Positions 58,455 to 64,000 of a DNA stretch of 64,000 bases are shown here, one piece after another. The notes below the pieces were generated by a model. That model searched no databases and was not told where the DNA came from. It saw nothing but the letters and a program-made list of their open reading frames with translations. Origin of the DNA: G963666535 sp963666535. Its GTDB lineage: Bacteria; Bacillota; Clostridia; Oscillospirales; Oscillospiraceae. Every line of letters starts with the position of its first letter. Positions within the stretch are counted from its first letter, which is position 1. The position numbers and the translations under genes were made by a program. The stretch is from positions 2,356,001 through 2,420,000 of the forward strand of contig OY762913.1 of NCBI GenBank assembly GCA_963666535.1. Reading direction: 5' to 3'.

Positions 58455-58760
58455 TCATATCTGTGGCTTTTCATCGTCCTCGCACTCCACTTCGATCTGG
58501 ATTTCTTCTTCATGTTCCTGCTGCTGTGATATCGCCTCCTTCATAGCCTCCCATTCGTCAAGAGAAATCGTACCGTCCCCAGTGTTATGCGAGGCCGACG
58601 CCGTAAGTTTTGGCCTCCGCGTGGCGGGCTGTCTTGAGGTTTTGGCCCTCTTGAGCGTCTGTCCGGTGACCTTCGCGAAGCAGGTAGGCCCAAGACCGCA
58701 GGCGATGGAAGCGGCATCCTTCAGGACACGGTTGCATCTGGCGCATCTCGGTACTGACAT
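58455..58760 (-). CDS. DUF6011-like zinc protein
   Basis: One hundred and one residues. The start RCARCNRVLKDAASIACGLG then PTCFAKVTG is typical of DUF6011-type phage proteins; a basic stretch and a very acidic tail (HEEEIQIEVECEDDEKPQI) follow. Function unknown. Confidence 0.75.
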   Translation of the reverse strand: MSVPRCARCNRVLKDAASIACGLGPTCFAKVTGQTLKRAKTSRQPATRRPKLTASASHNTGDGTISLDEWEAMKEAISQQQEHEEEIQIEVECEDDEKPQI

Positions 58761-58772
58761 GGTCTCACCTCC

Positions 58773-58979
58773 TTAGTGGGTGGCTTCAAAATTCTCAATG
58801 GCCCAGCGATTACCCGTGGCGTAGACTTGGGCGCGGGTGCGCTCATACGGACTCGGTATGTGCCTGAGCGTCACCTTAGGCGGCTCTGTCGGCGCCGGCG
58901 GCTTAACGTCGCGGCAGTCGCATCGCTCCCCTGCGTCAATGTTGCACCCGCAGTAGGGACAGGTTCTGTAGTATGCCAT
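58773..58979 (-). CDS. Small zinc-ribbon protein
   Basis: Sixty-eight residues: YYRTCPYCGCNIDAGERCDC at the start, a Pro-rich linker and a short C-terminal part. AGGGGTGA before ATG 58979 supports this start over a longer frame. Confidence 0.7.
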   Translation of the reverse strand: MAYYRTCPYCGCNIDAGERCDCRDVKPPAPTEPPKVTLRHIPSPYERTRAQVYATGNRWAIENFEATH

Positions 58980-58983
58980 GCTC

Positions 58984-59751
58984 TCACCCCTCTCTTTCGG
59001 CGATGAACTCGTCCATCTGCCGGATGATGCCCCGCGAATATTCCGTGGAGTATGTACCTTTATCCCAAAGCCTGCGAGCTCCGGTTTCACCGCAGTTGTA
59101 GGCCATGAGTGCCAAGTTGATATCTCCGTACTTTTTGATGTAGCCGGAAATCATGTAAATGCCGCATTCTGCGTTTTGCAGCGGGTCGAGAAAATCTGTC
59201 ACTCCGAGATCTGCGGTCAGCTGGGGATGATTCACGTCCCGGATCTGCATCAGCCCGTAGTCGTGGCCGTCGCCACTGACGGCATCTGGTTTAAAATCGC
59301 TCTCGTTGTCCATAATCGCCATGATGAGTTCGAATGGCGCGTCATATTGCTGGCACAGGTCGTTGATGCCTGATTGCAGTTCTGCGTCCATAGGCACATC
59401 CAGAGCCTTGAAGACGGTCTCTGCGGGAATTTCAGCCGCGGCAGGTTCTGCAACATAGGCAGAATCACCGGTTTGCGTGGCGGGTGCGTTAATCGCCGCG
59501 ACGGTGGGCTTGTCCGCTGTTTTGGAATCCGGTGTCACGGTAATCGCTGCGGTGGTGGCGGTGGTTACTCCAATGCACATGAGGATCAGGAACGCGAGGG
59601 CTTTGCGGGTACGCGCCTTGCGTTGCCGCTCAATGCGCCGCTGGCGTCGGCTGCTGCAGGCGAGCTTCTGGCGGTCCTCCGCAACAGGCAGGTGATCGTA
59701 CAGGGAGACGCATTCAAAGCAGCTTGAGCGGGTGTATCCATTACATTCCAC
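58984..59751 (-). CDS. Membrane-anchored lytic transglycosylase, SLT domain
   Basis: Two hundred and fifty-five residues with GTG start at 59751 (GGGAGGTG upstream; the ATG 60 bases earlier lies inside the previous gene). One membrane segment (LAFLILMCIGVTTATTAAI, about 51-72), a linker, and an SLT domain with the catalytic Glu in IMAIMDNESDF (about residue 150), then DYGLMQI and LMAYNCGETGAR. It cleaves glycan strands of peptidoglycan. Its location in the early region is unusual. Confidence 0.85.
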   Translation of the reverse strand: MECNGYTRSSCFECVSLYDHLPVAEDRQKLACSSRRQRRIERQRKARTRKALAFLILMCIGVTTATTAAITVTPDSKTADKPTVAAINAPATQTGDSAYVAEPAAAEIPAETVFKALDVPMDAELQSGINDLCQQYDAPFELIMAIMDNESDFKPDAVSGDGHDYGLMQIRDVNHPQLTADLGVTDFLDPLQNAECGIYMISGYIKKYGDINLALMAYNCGETGARRLWDKGTYSTEYSRGIIRQMDEFIAEREG

Positions 59752-59974
59752 TTGCGGCACCTCCCACGCTGATCGGGGCCGGTGCTTCGATATCGCAGTA
59801 AAAACGTTCATTGAAGAACTTTTTAGGGACTCTACCGGAAACCGTGACGTATTTCTTTGCTTCTAGCTCTGCGTTAAGATCCTGCATGATCTTGTAGGCC
59901 TTAGACTTGGAAACGCCGAGAAGATTCGTCACATCTTCGACATAATAAAATGCTGTCGCTCTTGGGCTTGCCAT
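59741..59974 (-). CDS. Excisionase-like/HTH protein
   Basis: Seventy-seven residues: YYVEDVTNLLGVSKSKAYKI, then MQDLNAELEAKKYVTVSGRV, the layout of excisionase-type or DNA-binding phage proteins. Follows the second regulator gene. Control role inferred. Confidence 0.7.
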   Translation of the reverse strand: MASPRATAFYYVEDVTNLLGVSKSKAYKIMQDLNAELEAKKYVTVSGRVPKKFFNERFYCDIEAPAPISVGGAASGM

Positions 59975-59986
59975 CGTTTACACCTC

Positions 59987-60463
59987 CTATAAGTTTTTCT
60001 CGGCCCAAAGCTTCAGCTCCCCGGCCGCTTTGGTGATGCCGTCAAGGTATTCAAGAACCGTGCCAAGCTGCGGTTTCTCTCCATCCTCGATGACGCCGTC
60101 CTCCGTGATGTCGAGCAGGACGTTCTTCACGCCTTCTCCTTTTCGGAAGGCTGCCATCAGCTTGACCGTAAGCCGGTCCAGTTCGGCGACCTCAAGCCGC
60201 TGCTGGTTTCGGCAGCCGATGGGGCACACGCTGGTGCAGTAATGGTTCAGCAGCTCCGGGGCGTTATAACCGTCTGCCATGAGCATTGCTTCCTCTGGGT
60301 ACGGCGACAGGCTACCAAGCTCAATGCGCGCCAGCCGGGTACGGTCAATGCCGAGAATTTCAGCGGCTCCCTCCCGGCTGTTCAGCTTGTCGTTGAACGA
60401 TGCGGCGTTCTTTCGTGCGATACAAAACTCGTTATCCGCCGCTTTCGTGGGGTTTCTGGACAT
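59987..60463 (-). CDS. Phage HTH regulator with Cys pair
   Basis: One hundred and fifty-eight residues. The HTH is near residue 30 (SREGAAEILGIDRTRLARIE); Cys residues in CTSVCPIGCRNQQ may bind metal. The C-terminal half is helical. It is the second gene of the early leftward operon and probably regulates it. Confidence 0.75.
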   Translation of the reverse strand: MSRNPTKAADNEFCIARKNAASFNDKLNSREGAAEILGIDRTRLARIELGSLSPYPEEAMLMADGYNAPELLNHYCTSVCPIGCRNQQRLEVAELDRLTVKLMAAFRKGEGVKNVLLDITEDGVIEDGEKPQLGTVLEYLDGITKAAGELKLWAEKNL

Positions 60464-60527
60464 TTATCTCACCTCGTTGCTTTGATATAATGTTCCCAGC
60501 AAGAATTTATTGTGACTAACATTCCCA

Positions 60528-60731
60528 TTAGGAAACCTCACCGGTAAAAAAAACCGCCTCTATGGGCTTCTCTAAATAATCAGCGATTATTTTAGCCTCA
60601 ATTAAGGTGAATTTAACCGTGCCAGTTTCTTTCTTGTAGTAAGCGGCTTCTGTCTCCAGGCCGAGCAGCTCGGCCATTTTCCTTGCTGGGATACCGCGCT
60701 CCGTACGAATCTGTCTTAATTTCTCAAACAT
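60528..60731 (-). CDS. Cro-like XRE regulator
   Basis: Sixty-seven residues, one HTH (KLRQIRTERGIPARKMAELL, GLETEAAYYKKETG). It is divergent from the repressor gene and is the first leftward gene, so it is the natural Cro counterpart. Its promoter has TTGACA-17-TATTAT. Confidence 0.85.
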   Translation of the reverse strand: MFEKLRQIRTERGIPARKMAELLGLETEAAYYKKETGTVKFTLIEAKIIADYLEKPIEAVFFTGEVS

Positions 60732-60760
60732 GGCGTTACCTCCTTCCGTAAGGCTTTCCG

Positions 60761-60862
60761 ATTAGGACAGTTCTATAATACATTCCTATTGAGATATTGT
60801 CAACACTTATATTAAAATTAATTTCTGGTTAGGAATGTTCGGTAGCTTTCCAAATAGGATAG
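60761..60862. promoter_or_regulatory. Repressor/Cro operator array
   Basis: Four close copies of an (A/G)(A/T)TAGGA(A/C/T)(T/A)G half-site are seen: ATTAGGACAG (60761), AATAGGAATG on the minus strand (60781-60790), GTTAGGAATG (60828) and AATAGGATAG (60853). A fifth, weaker one occurs at about 60527. They cover the divergent promoters, as lambda-type operators do. Confidence 0.65.
60775..60803 (-). promoter_or_regulatory. Early leftward promoter
   Basis: On the minus strand TTGACA (60798-60803), 17 bases, TATTAT (60775-60780). An AATAGGAATG operator copy lies in the spacer. It drives the Cro-like gene and the early operon. Confidence 0.8.
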
Positions 60863-60864
60863 TT

Positions 60865-60870
60865 TATAAT
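60865..60870 (+). promoter_or_regulatory. Repressor promoter -10 box
   Basis: TATAAT lies 22 bases before the TTG start of the repressor; no clear -35 box is seen, so activation or weak expression is possible. An operator copy (60853-60862) is just upstream. Confidence 0.5.
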
Positions 60871-60892
60871 GATTCCACTGGGGGGTGATGTC

Positions 60893-61267
60893 TTGAACAG
60901 ATTGCGGCAGTTGCGTGAAGAACACGACTGGAAGCAGCACGATCTTGCAATTAGATTAAGTGTAAAAGACGCTGCCATATCAAAATATGAGAATGAAAAA
61001 GTTCCGCTAACAGCGGAAACAATAGCAAAGCTATGCGAGATCTTTGGCTGCTCCGCTGACTATCTTTTGGGGCTTTCTACTATTCGGGCATGCAAAAACT
61101 GTCCCCTCACCTTGCGGCAAGGGGACAAAATTGTGCAAAAAGCGCTGGGGCAGACCGGACTGCTCTCCGACGACGGTTCCTTATCGTCGAAGAGCGAGGA
61201 CGTCATATCAGATTTTCTCTCGCGGAACGCCGATATCCTGAAGAAGCTGATCCAGGACAATAAGTAG
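60893..61267 (+). CDS. CI-like repressor, XRE family
   Basis: One hundred and twenty-four residues, TTG start with GGGGGTG upstream. HTH at residues 1-60 (RLRQLREEHDWKQHDLAIRL, SVKDAAISKYENEKVPL, FGCSADYLLGLS). The C-terminal part is short and lacks a LexA-like peptidase, so induction by RecA self-cleavage is not expected. Likely keeps the prophage silent by binding the operators. Confidence 0.85.
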   Translation: MNRLRQLREEHDWKQHDLAIRLSVKDAAISKYENEKVPLTAETIAKLCEIFGCSADYLLGLSTIRACKNCPLTLRQGDKIVQKALGQTGLLSDDGSLSSKSEDVISDFLSRNADILKKLIQDNK

Positions 61268-61366
61268 CTCACTCTCTGTCATCTGTGGGGAGGGAATGAT
61301 GCCATGCTGACAGCACAGCTCGACGATCTTCTCGTAGGCTGTGGCTTTAGCTGGATTTTGATTCAA
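61208..61366 (-). CDS. Small hypothetical protein opposite the repressor end
   Basis: A 52-residue frame with TTG start behind AGGCGGTG, reading ELCCQHGIIPSPQMTESELL. It overlaps the 3' end of the repressor gene by 60 bases on the opposite strand. Such overlap makes it doubtful. Confidence 0.3.
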   Translation of the reverse strand: MNQNPAKATAYEKIVELCCQHGIIPSPQMTESELLIVLDQLLQDIGVPREKI

Positions 61367-61545
61367 GTGCAACACCGCCTTATGCGCCCCTTGTGAGGGG
61401 GTGGTTTTGTTGCACGCCGCGTGCATGGTCTTATTATACAGGAAAAGACTGGATTTGCACGGCATTTGTTATAAAAACTTCCATGCACGATAGCGAGGTC
61501 GTTATCCATCGTTATCGGTCGATGGAAAAGAAAAGAGGATGGGTT

Positions 61546-62007
61546 ATGACAAAGGAGAAAAAGAAGATCACGAAGAAGTGGTGGTTTTGGGCGATCATCG
61601 TCGTGCTGGCCATCGGTGTCATCAATGGGATTGTTAACGGCGGCAAGGATACTACAACGCAGACGCCGCAGAACAGTGCGTCACCGTCGGCCTCTGAATC
61701 TCAGGAACCGTCCAAAACCGACGAGCTTTATAACGACACCGAAACCAAGGATGCCATCAAGGCGGACGTTGAGGCCCTGGTGGATGATTCCTATAAGGGA
61801 AATGGATACACCTGCGACATTCTCACCCGCACCGATGGTAGCGGCTACATCGTATCCCTGCAGATCGATGCAGGCGTCAAGCCGCCAGAGAGCACGGAGA
61901 TCATCAGCAATCTGGAAGAAGCCGTCAAGGGTCTGAATAACGATAAAATCGTCGAGATCCAGATCGTAGCCTTGAAGGCTATGCAGATCGTGGACAAGAA
62001 TTATTAA
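61546..62007 (+). CDS. Membrane-anchored exported protein, possible conversion gene
   Basis: One hundred and fifty-three residues. A basic N-terminus and membrane segment (KKWWFWAIIVVLAIGVINGI) lead to a Thr/Ser/Pro-rich linker and an outside domain (AIKADVEALVDDSYKGNGYT, DGSGYIVSLQIDAG). No family recognised. Position between repressor and integrase is typical for genes expressed from the prophage that change the host surface or block other phages. Confidence 0.7.
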   Translation: MTKEKKKITKKWWFWAIIVVLAIGVINGIVNGGKDTTTQTPQNSASPSASESQEPSKTDELYNDTETKDAIKADVEALVDDSYKGNGYTCDILTRTDGSGYIVSLQIDAGVKPPESTEIISNLEEAVKGLNNDKIVEIQIVALKAMQIVDKNY

Positions 62008-62046
62008 AAGGGCAGACCGCTTTATTTCATAATCGGAGTTTTCGCC

Positions 62047-62619
62047 ATGGACAGTAAAAGTCAAATTTCTCTACAAGAGCAAATTGAACCGTTCAGCCGC
62101 CCGGAGCGGTGGAGCAATCCGCCCGCGGCGCTGCGCGAGCTTCTGTCCTATCCGAAGATCAATTTTGTGTCCCAGTATTTTACCAGGACGAGAACCTTTG
62201 AAGCCGGCCTTGACTTTGTTAATTTCTGCTATGACATCATGTGGCAGTATTCGCATGAGATTTCCATAAACGAGGCCGCATTCTGGGACAGGTATCTGAC
62301 CGGATTGCGGCTCGTTCTGTATGACCGGCTGAATCTCTGGCCGGAGTATATCGATGCCTATGCTGATATGCTGGCCCGCTATCCGGACATGGACGTAGCG
62401 GTGCGCCGCCAGCGACTTGAAATCATCACCCGGAAGCTGGAGAAACACGGCGCCGGGGGTAAGATTGGGAACATGCTTCGTCAGCAGGCCCATGAGCTGG
62501 CCCCGGGTGAGCGGGAGCAAAGATACCAAGAAATGATGCGGCTGTTTGCCAGAATGTGCCGGCCACCGCGAGAGCCGGAAGCAACAGACGGCATCGTGCC
62601 AGTGAAGAAAAGAGATTAA
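62047..62619 (+). CDS. Hypothetical protein between conversion gene and integrase
   Basis: One hundred and ninety residues: LLSYPKINFVSQYFTRTRTF, FVNFCYDIMWQYSHEISINE, LNLWPEYIDAYADMLARYPD. Mostly helical, soluble. No family recognised. Ends 13 bases before the integrase start. Confidence 0.65.
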   Translation: MDSKSQISLQEQIEPFSRPERWSNPPAALRELLSYPKINFVSQYFTRTRTFEAGLDFVNFCYDIMWQYSHEISINEAAFWDRYLTGLRLVLYDRLNLWPEYIDAYADMLARYPDMDVAVRRQRLEIITRKLEKHGAGGKIGNMLRQQAHELAPGEREQRYQEMMRLFARMCRPPREPEATDGIVPVKKRD

Positions 62620-62632
62620 AGGGGGTGGCTCC

Positions 62633-63730
62633 GTGCCGGCCTATTATGACGAAGAAAAGAAATCGTGGTATTGTGCTTTCAAATATAGGGACTGGCGCGG
62701 AGAGCGCAAGCAAAAGAAAAAGCGAGGCTTCAAGCTGAAACGTGACGCTGAGAAGTGGGAGCGTGAGTTCTTCAGCAAGGATTCCAACAGCCCGGAGATG
62801 ACCTTTGCATCACTCTGCGAACTGTATGAGGAAGATGCCAAGGTAAACCTGCGGGAAGACACCTATACAAACCGCCATGCTACCATTCACAACAAACTTG
62901 TACCTTACTTTGGAAAGCGCATCACCAGTGAAATCACTGCAGGGGATATCCGGAAGTGGCAAAATGAGATGAAGAAATATCGGAGTGAAAAGGGTGAGCC
63001 TTATAAAGAAACCTATCTGCGCTCCCTGAACGCCCAGCTGAGCACCATTTTCAACTGGGGCATACAGTTTAGCAGCCTAAAATCGAACCCGTGCAAGGAA
63101 ACAAAGCAGATGGGAAAGAAACAGGCCGACAAAATGCAGATACTCACCATCGACCAGTTCAATAAGACGATGGAACAAGTAGACGCCCGGGCAAAGAAGC
63201 TTGCTTTTGAGGTAATGTTTTGGTCGGGGCTACGCATCGGCGAGTGTTTAGCGCTGACACCTGGGGATATTCTGGATTCCAAAGAGCTTTCCGTCAGCAA
63301 GACCTATCACCGTCGGAACGGTGAGGACCAGTTCGGTCCCACAAAGAATGGAAAGTCGCGAGTAGGCCCAATACCCAATTTCCTATATGATGATATCAAG
63401 AGCTACATTGGGGCGTTGTATGCCATAGAACCGACCGACCGCATCTTCTATTTTACGAAGTCCACGCTGAACCGTGAGCTGTCTGCCGCCGAAAAAAAGG
63501 CCGGTGTGCCAGAAGTAAGGGTGCATGACCTTCGGCATTCACACGCTGCGCTGCTGGTAGAGATGGGGTGCAGCATTGTCCTCGTGGCGGAGCGGCTGGG
63601 TGATACCGTGAAGGTGGCATCAGATACCTACTCCCATCTGTACCCGAACAAGCAGGCAGAGGTAGTAGAACAGATGAATAATCTGAGGGGTGGATTCGCC
63701 AAGGAAGAGCCGCCAAAAATCGATATTTAA
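62633..63730 (+). CDS. int: Tyrosine integrase
   Basis: Three hundred and sixty-five residues, GTG start with AAAGGGGG upstream. The N-terminal AP2-like arm-binding domain (AYYDEEKKSWYCAFKYRDW, residues 3-50), SAM-like core-binding domain (about 55-150) and catalytic domain have Arg201 in FWSGLRIGECL, His298 and Arg301 in VHDLRHSH, and Tyr333 in SDTYSHLYP. The usual His before the Tyr is Asp (LGD). It inserts the phage at the guaA 3' end and is next to attR. Confidence 0.95.
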   Translation: MPAYYDEEKKSWYCAFKYRDWRGERKQKKKRGFKLKRDAEKWEREFFSKDSNSPEMTFASLCELYEEDAKVNLREDTYTNRHATIHNKLVPYFGKRITSEITAGDIRKWQNEMKKYRSEKGEPYKETYLRSLNAQLSTIFNWGIQFSSLKSNPCKETKQMGKKQADKMQILTIDQFNKTMEQVDARAKKLAFEVMFWSGLRIGECLALTPGDILDSKELSVSKTYHRRNGEDQFGPTKNGKSRVGPIPNFLYDDIKSYIGALYAIEPTDRIFYFTKSTLNRELSAAEKKAGVPEVRVHDLRHSHAALLVEMGCSIVLVAERLGDTVKVASDTYSHLYPNKQAEVVEQMNNLRGGFAKEEPPKIDI

Positions 63731-63735
63731 GAATT

Positions 63736-63754
63736 GTATGCCAAATGTATGCCA
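63736..63754 (+). repeat. Arm-type integrase sites, right pair
   Basis: GTATGCCA at 63736-63743 and 63747-63754, an 11-bp period, just after the integrase stop codon. The same motif pair is at 4079-4097 beside attL. The two copies are in the same orientation in this prophage map. Confidence 0.6.
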
Positions 63755-63756
63755 AC

Positions 63757-63812
63757 AGCAAAAATATAATCCCCGGAAGCCTTGAATTCACAGGGCTTTC
63801 GGGGATTTTCGC
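63757..63812. terminator. Hairpin between integrase and attR
   Basis: AATCCCCGGAAGCC at about 63769-63782 pairs with GGCTTTCGGGGATT at 63794-63807, followed by TTCGC. It may end the integrase transcript before it reads into guaA on the opposite strand. Confidence 0.7.
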
Positions 63813-63814
63813 TA

Positions 63815-63826
63815 TCATTCCCACTC
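63815..63826 (+). other. attR core, end of guaA
   Basis: TCATTCCCACTC here is the reverse complement of the last codons of guaA (W-E-stop). It is identical to attL at 3965-3976. The guaA reading frame is restored or kept at this junction, so host GMP synthase is not damaged by integration. Confidence 0.85.
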
Positions 63827-64000
63827 GATCGTGGCAGGAGGCTTTGAGGTGATATCATACACAATACGGTTGATACCGGACACCTCGTTGACAATGCGCA
63901 CGCTGATCTTATCCAGCACTTCATAGGGGATGCGCGCCCAGTCAGCCGTCATGAAATCGCTGGTCGTCACACCGCGGAGGGCCAGCGTGTAATCATATGT
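63815..64000 (-). CDS. guaA: GMP synthase (glutamine-hydrolysing), 3' end
   Basis: The last about 61 residues of GuaA are visible, ending in NRIVYDITSKPPATIEWE, the strongly conserved C-terminal dimerisation-domain sequence. GuaA makes GMP from XMP, ATP and glutamine. The gene runs beyond the right end of the window. Its 3' end is the phage attachment site, a common target of clostridial phages and conjugative elements. Confidence 0.95.
   Translation of the reverse strand, partial: TYDYTLALRGVTTSDFMTADWARIPYEVLDKISVRIVNEVSGINRIVYDITSKPPATIEWE

Noticed and set aside
1..64000. tRNA or rRNA genes
   Set aside because: No cloverleaf-like segment with the usual GTTCGA-type T-loop and CCA end, and no rRNA-like conserved sequence, was noticed.

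Overview
The window carries one complete, apparently intact prophage of about 59.9 kb (3965-63826) inserted at the 3' end of guaA in a Clostridia-type Firmicute. The evidence for the host is near-perfect AGGAGG ribosome-binding sites, frequent GTG and TTG starts, and PBSX-like structural genes; a gut Oscillospirales relative is my inference only. The right edge (63815-64000) is the end of guaA on the minus strand. A 12-bp core, TCATTCCCACTC, that includes the guaA stop codon is duplicated at 3965-3976 and 63815-63826 and marks attL and attR. Each end also has a pair of GTATGCCA direct repeats spaced 11 bp apart, which look like arm-type integrase sites.

Left of attL (1-3964) is host DNA or an older decayed element: the end of an ABC transporter, a stand-alone clan-CD (C80-like) cysteine peptidase candidate, a truncated XdhC-like gene, an unknown 282-residue gene, and a different pair of 11-bp-spaced repeats (TTTGTGGTCA) that suggests a relic of another integrase-driven element at the same site.

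Prior to the structural genes, the left end of the prophage (4.1-8.8 kb) holds a HigB/HigA toxin-antitoxin pair, two small HTH regulators, and eleven small uncharacterised genes read rightward from one consensus promoter. The rest, up to 60.7 kb, is read leftward. From 60.7 kb downward come Cro-like control genes; a transglycosylase; an annealing-protein candidate; a fused SbcD-SbcC protein; a replisome organiser with iteron-like repeats; DNA-modification and repair genes including a phage sliding clamp (DnaN), RecU-like resolvase and Dam methylase; PcfK/PcfJ; many small zinc-ribbon proteins; and a sigma-like late regulator. A late promoter and a highly structured leader (38.14-38.4 kb) precede two methyltransferases, the terminase, portal, head genes and a contractile PBSX-like tail with a -1 frameshift at the tail chaperone. 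The tail fibre is the target of a diversity-generating retroelement (VR 13485-13615, TR 13124-13254, reverse transcriptase 11786-12976). Holins and an amidase endolysin lie at 9-11 kb. At the right end a repressor, two possible lysogenic-conversion genes and the tyrosine integrase are read rightward.

The main points of interest are the retroelement (13 of 13 TR/VR differences fall at template adenines), three replication-region proteins that end exactly in a sliding-clamp-binding pentapeptide beside a phage-encoded clamp, the single-chain Mre11/Rad50-like protein, the structured late leader, and the cluster of small unknown genes next to attL. No tRNA, rRNA or CRISPR array was seen.
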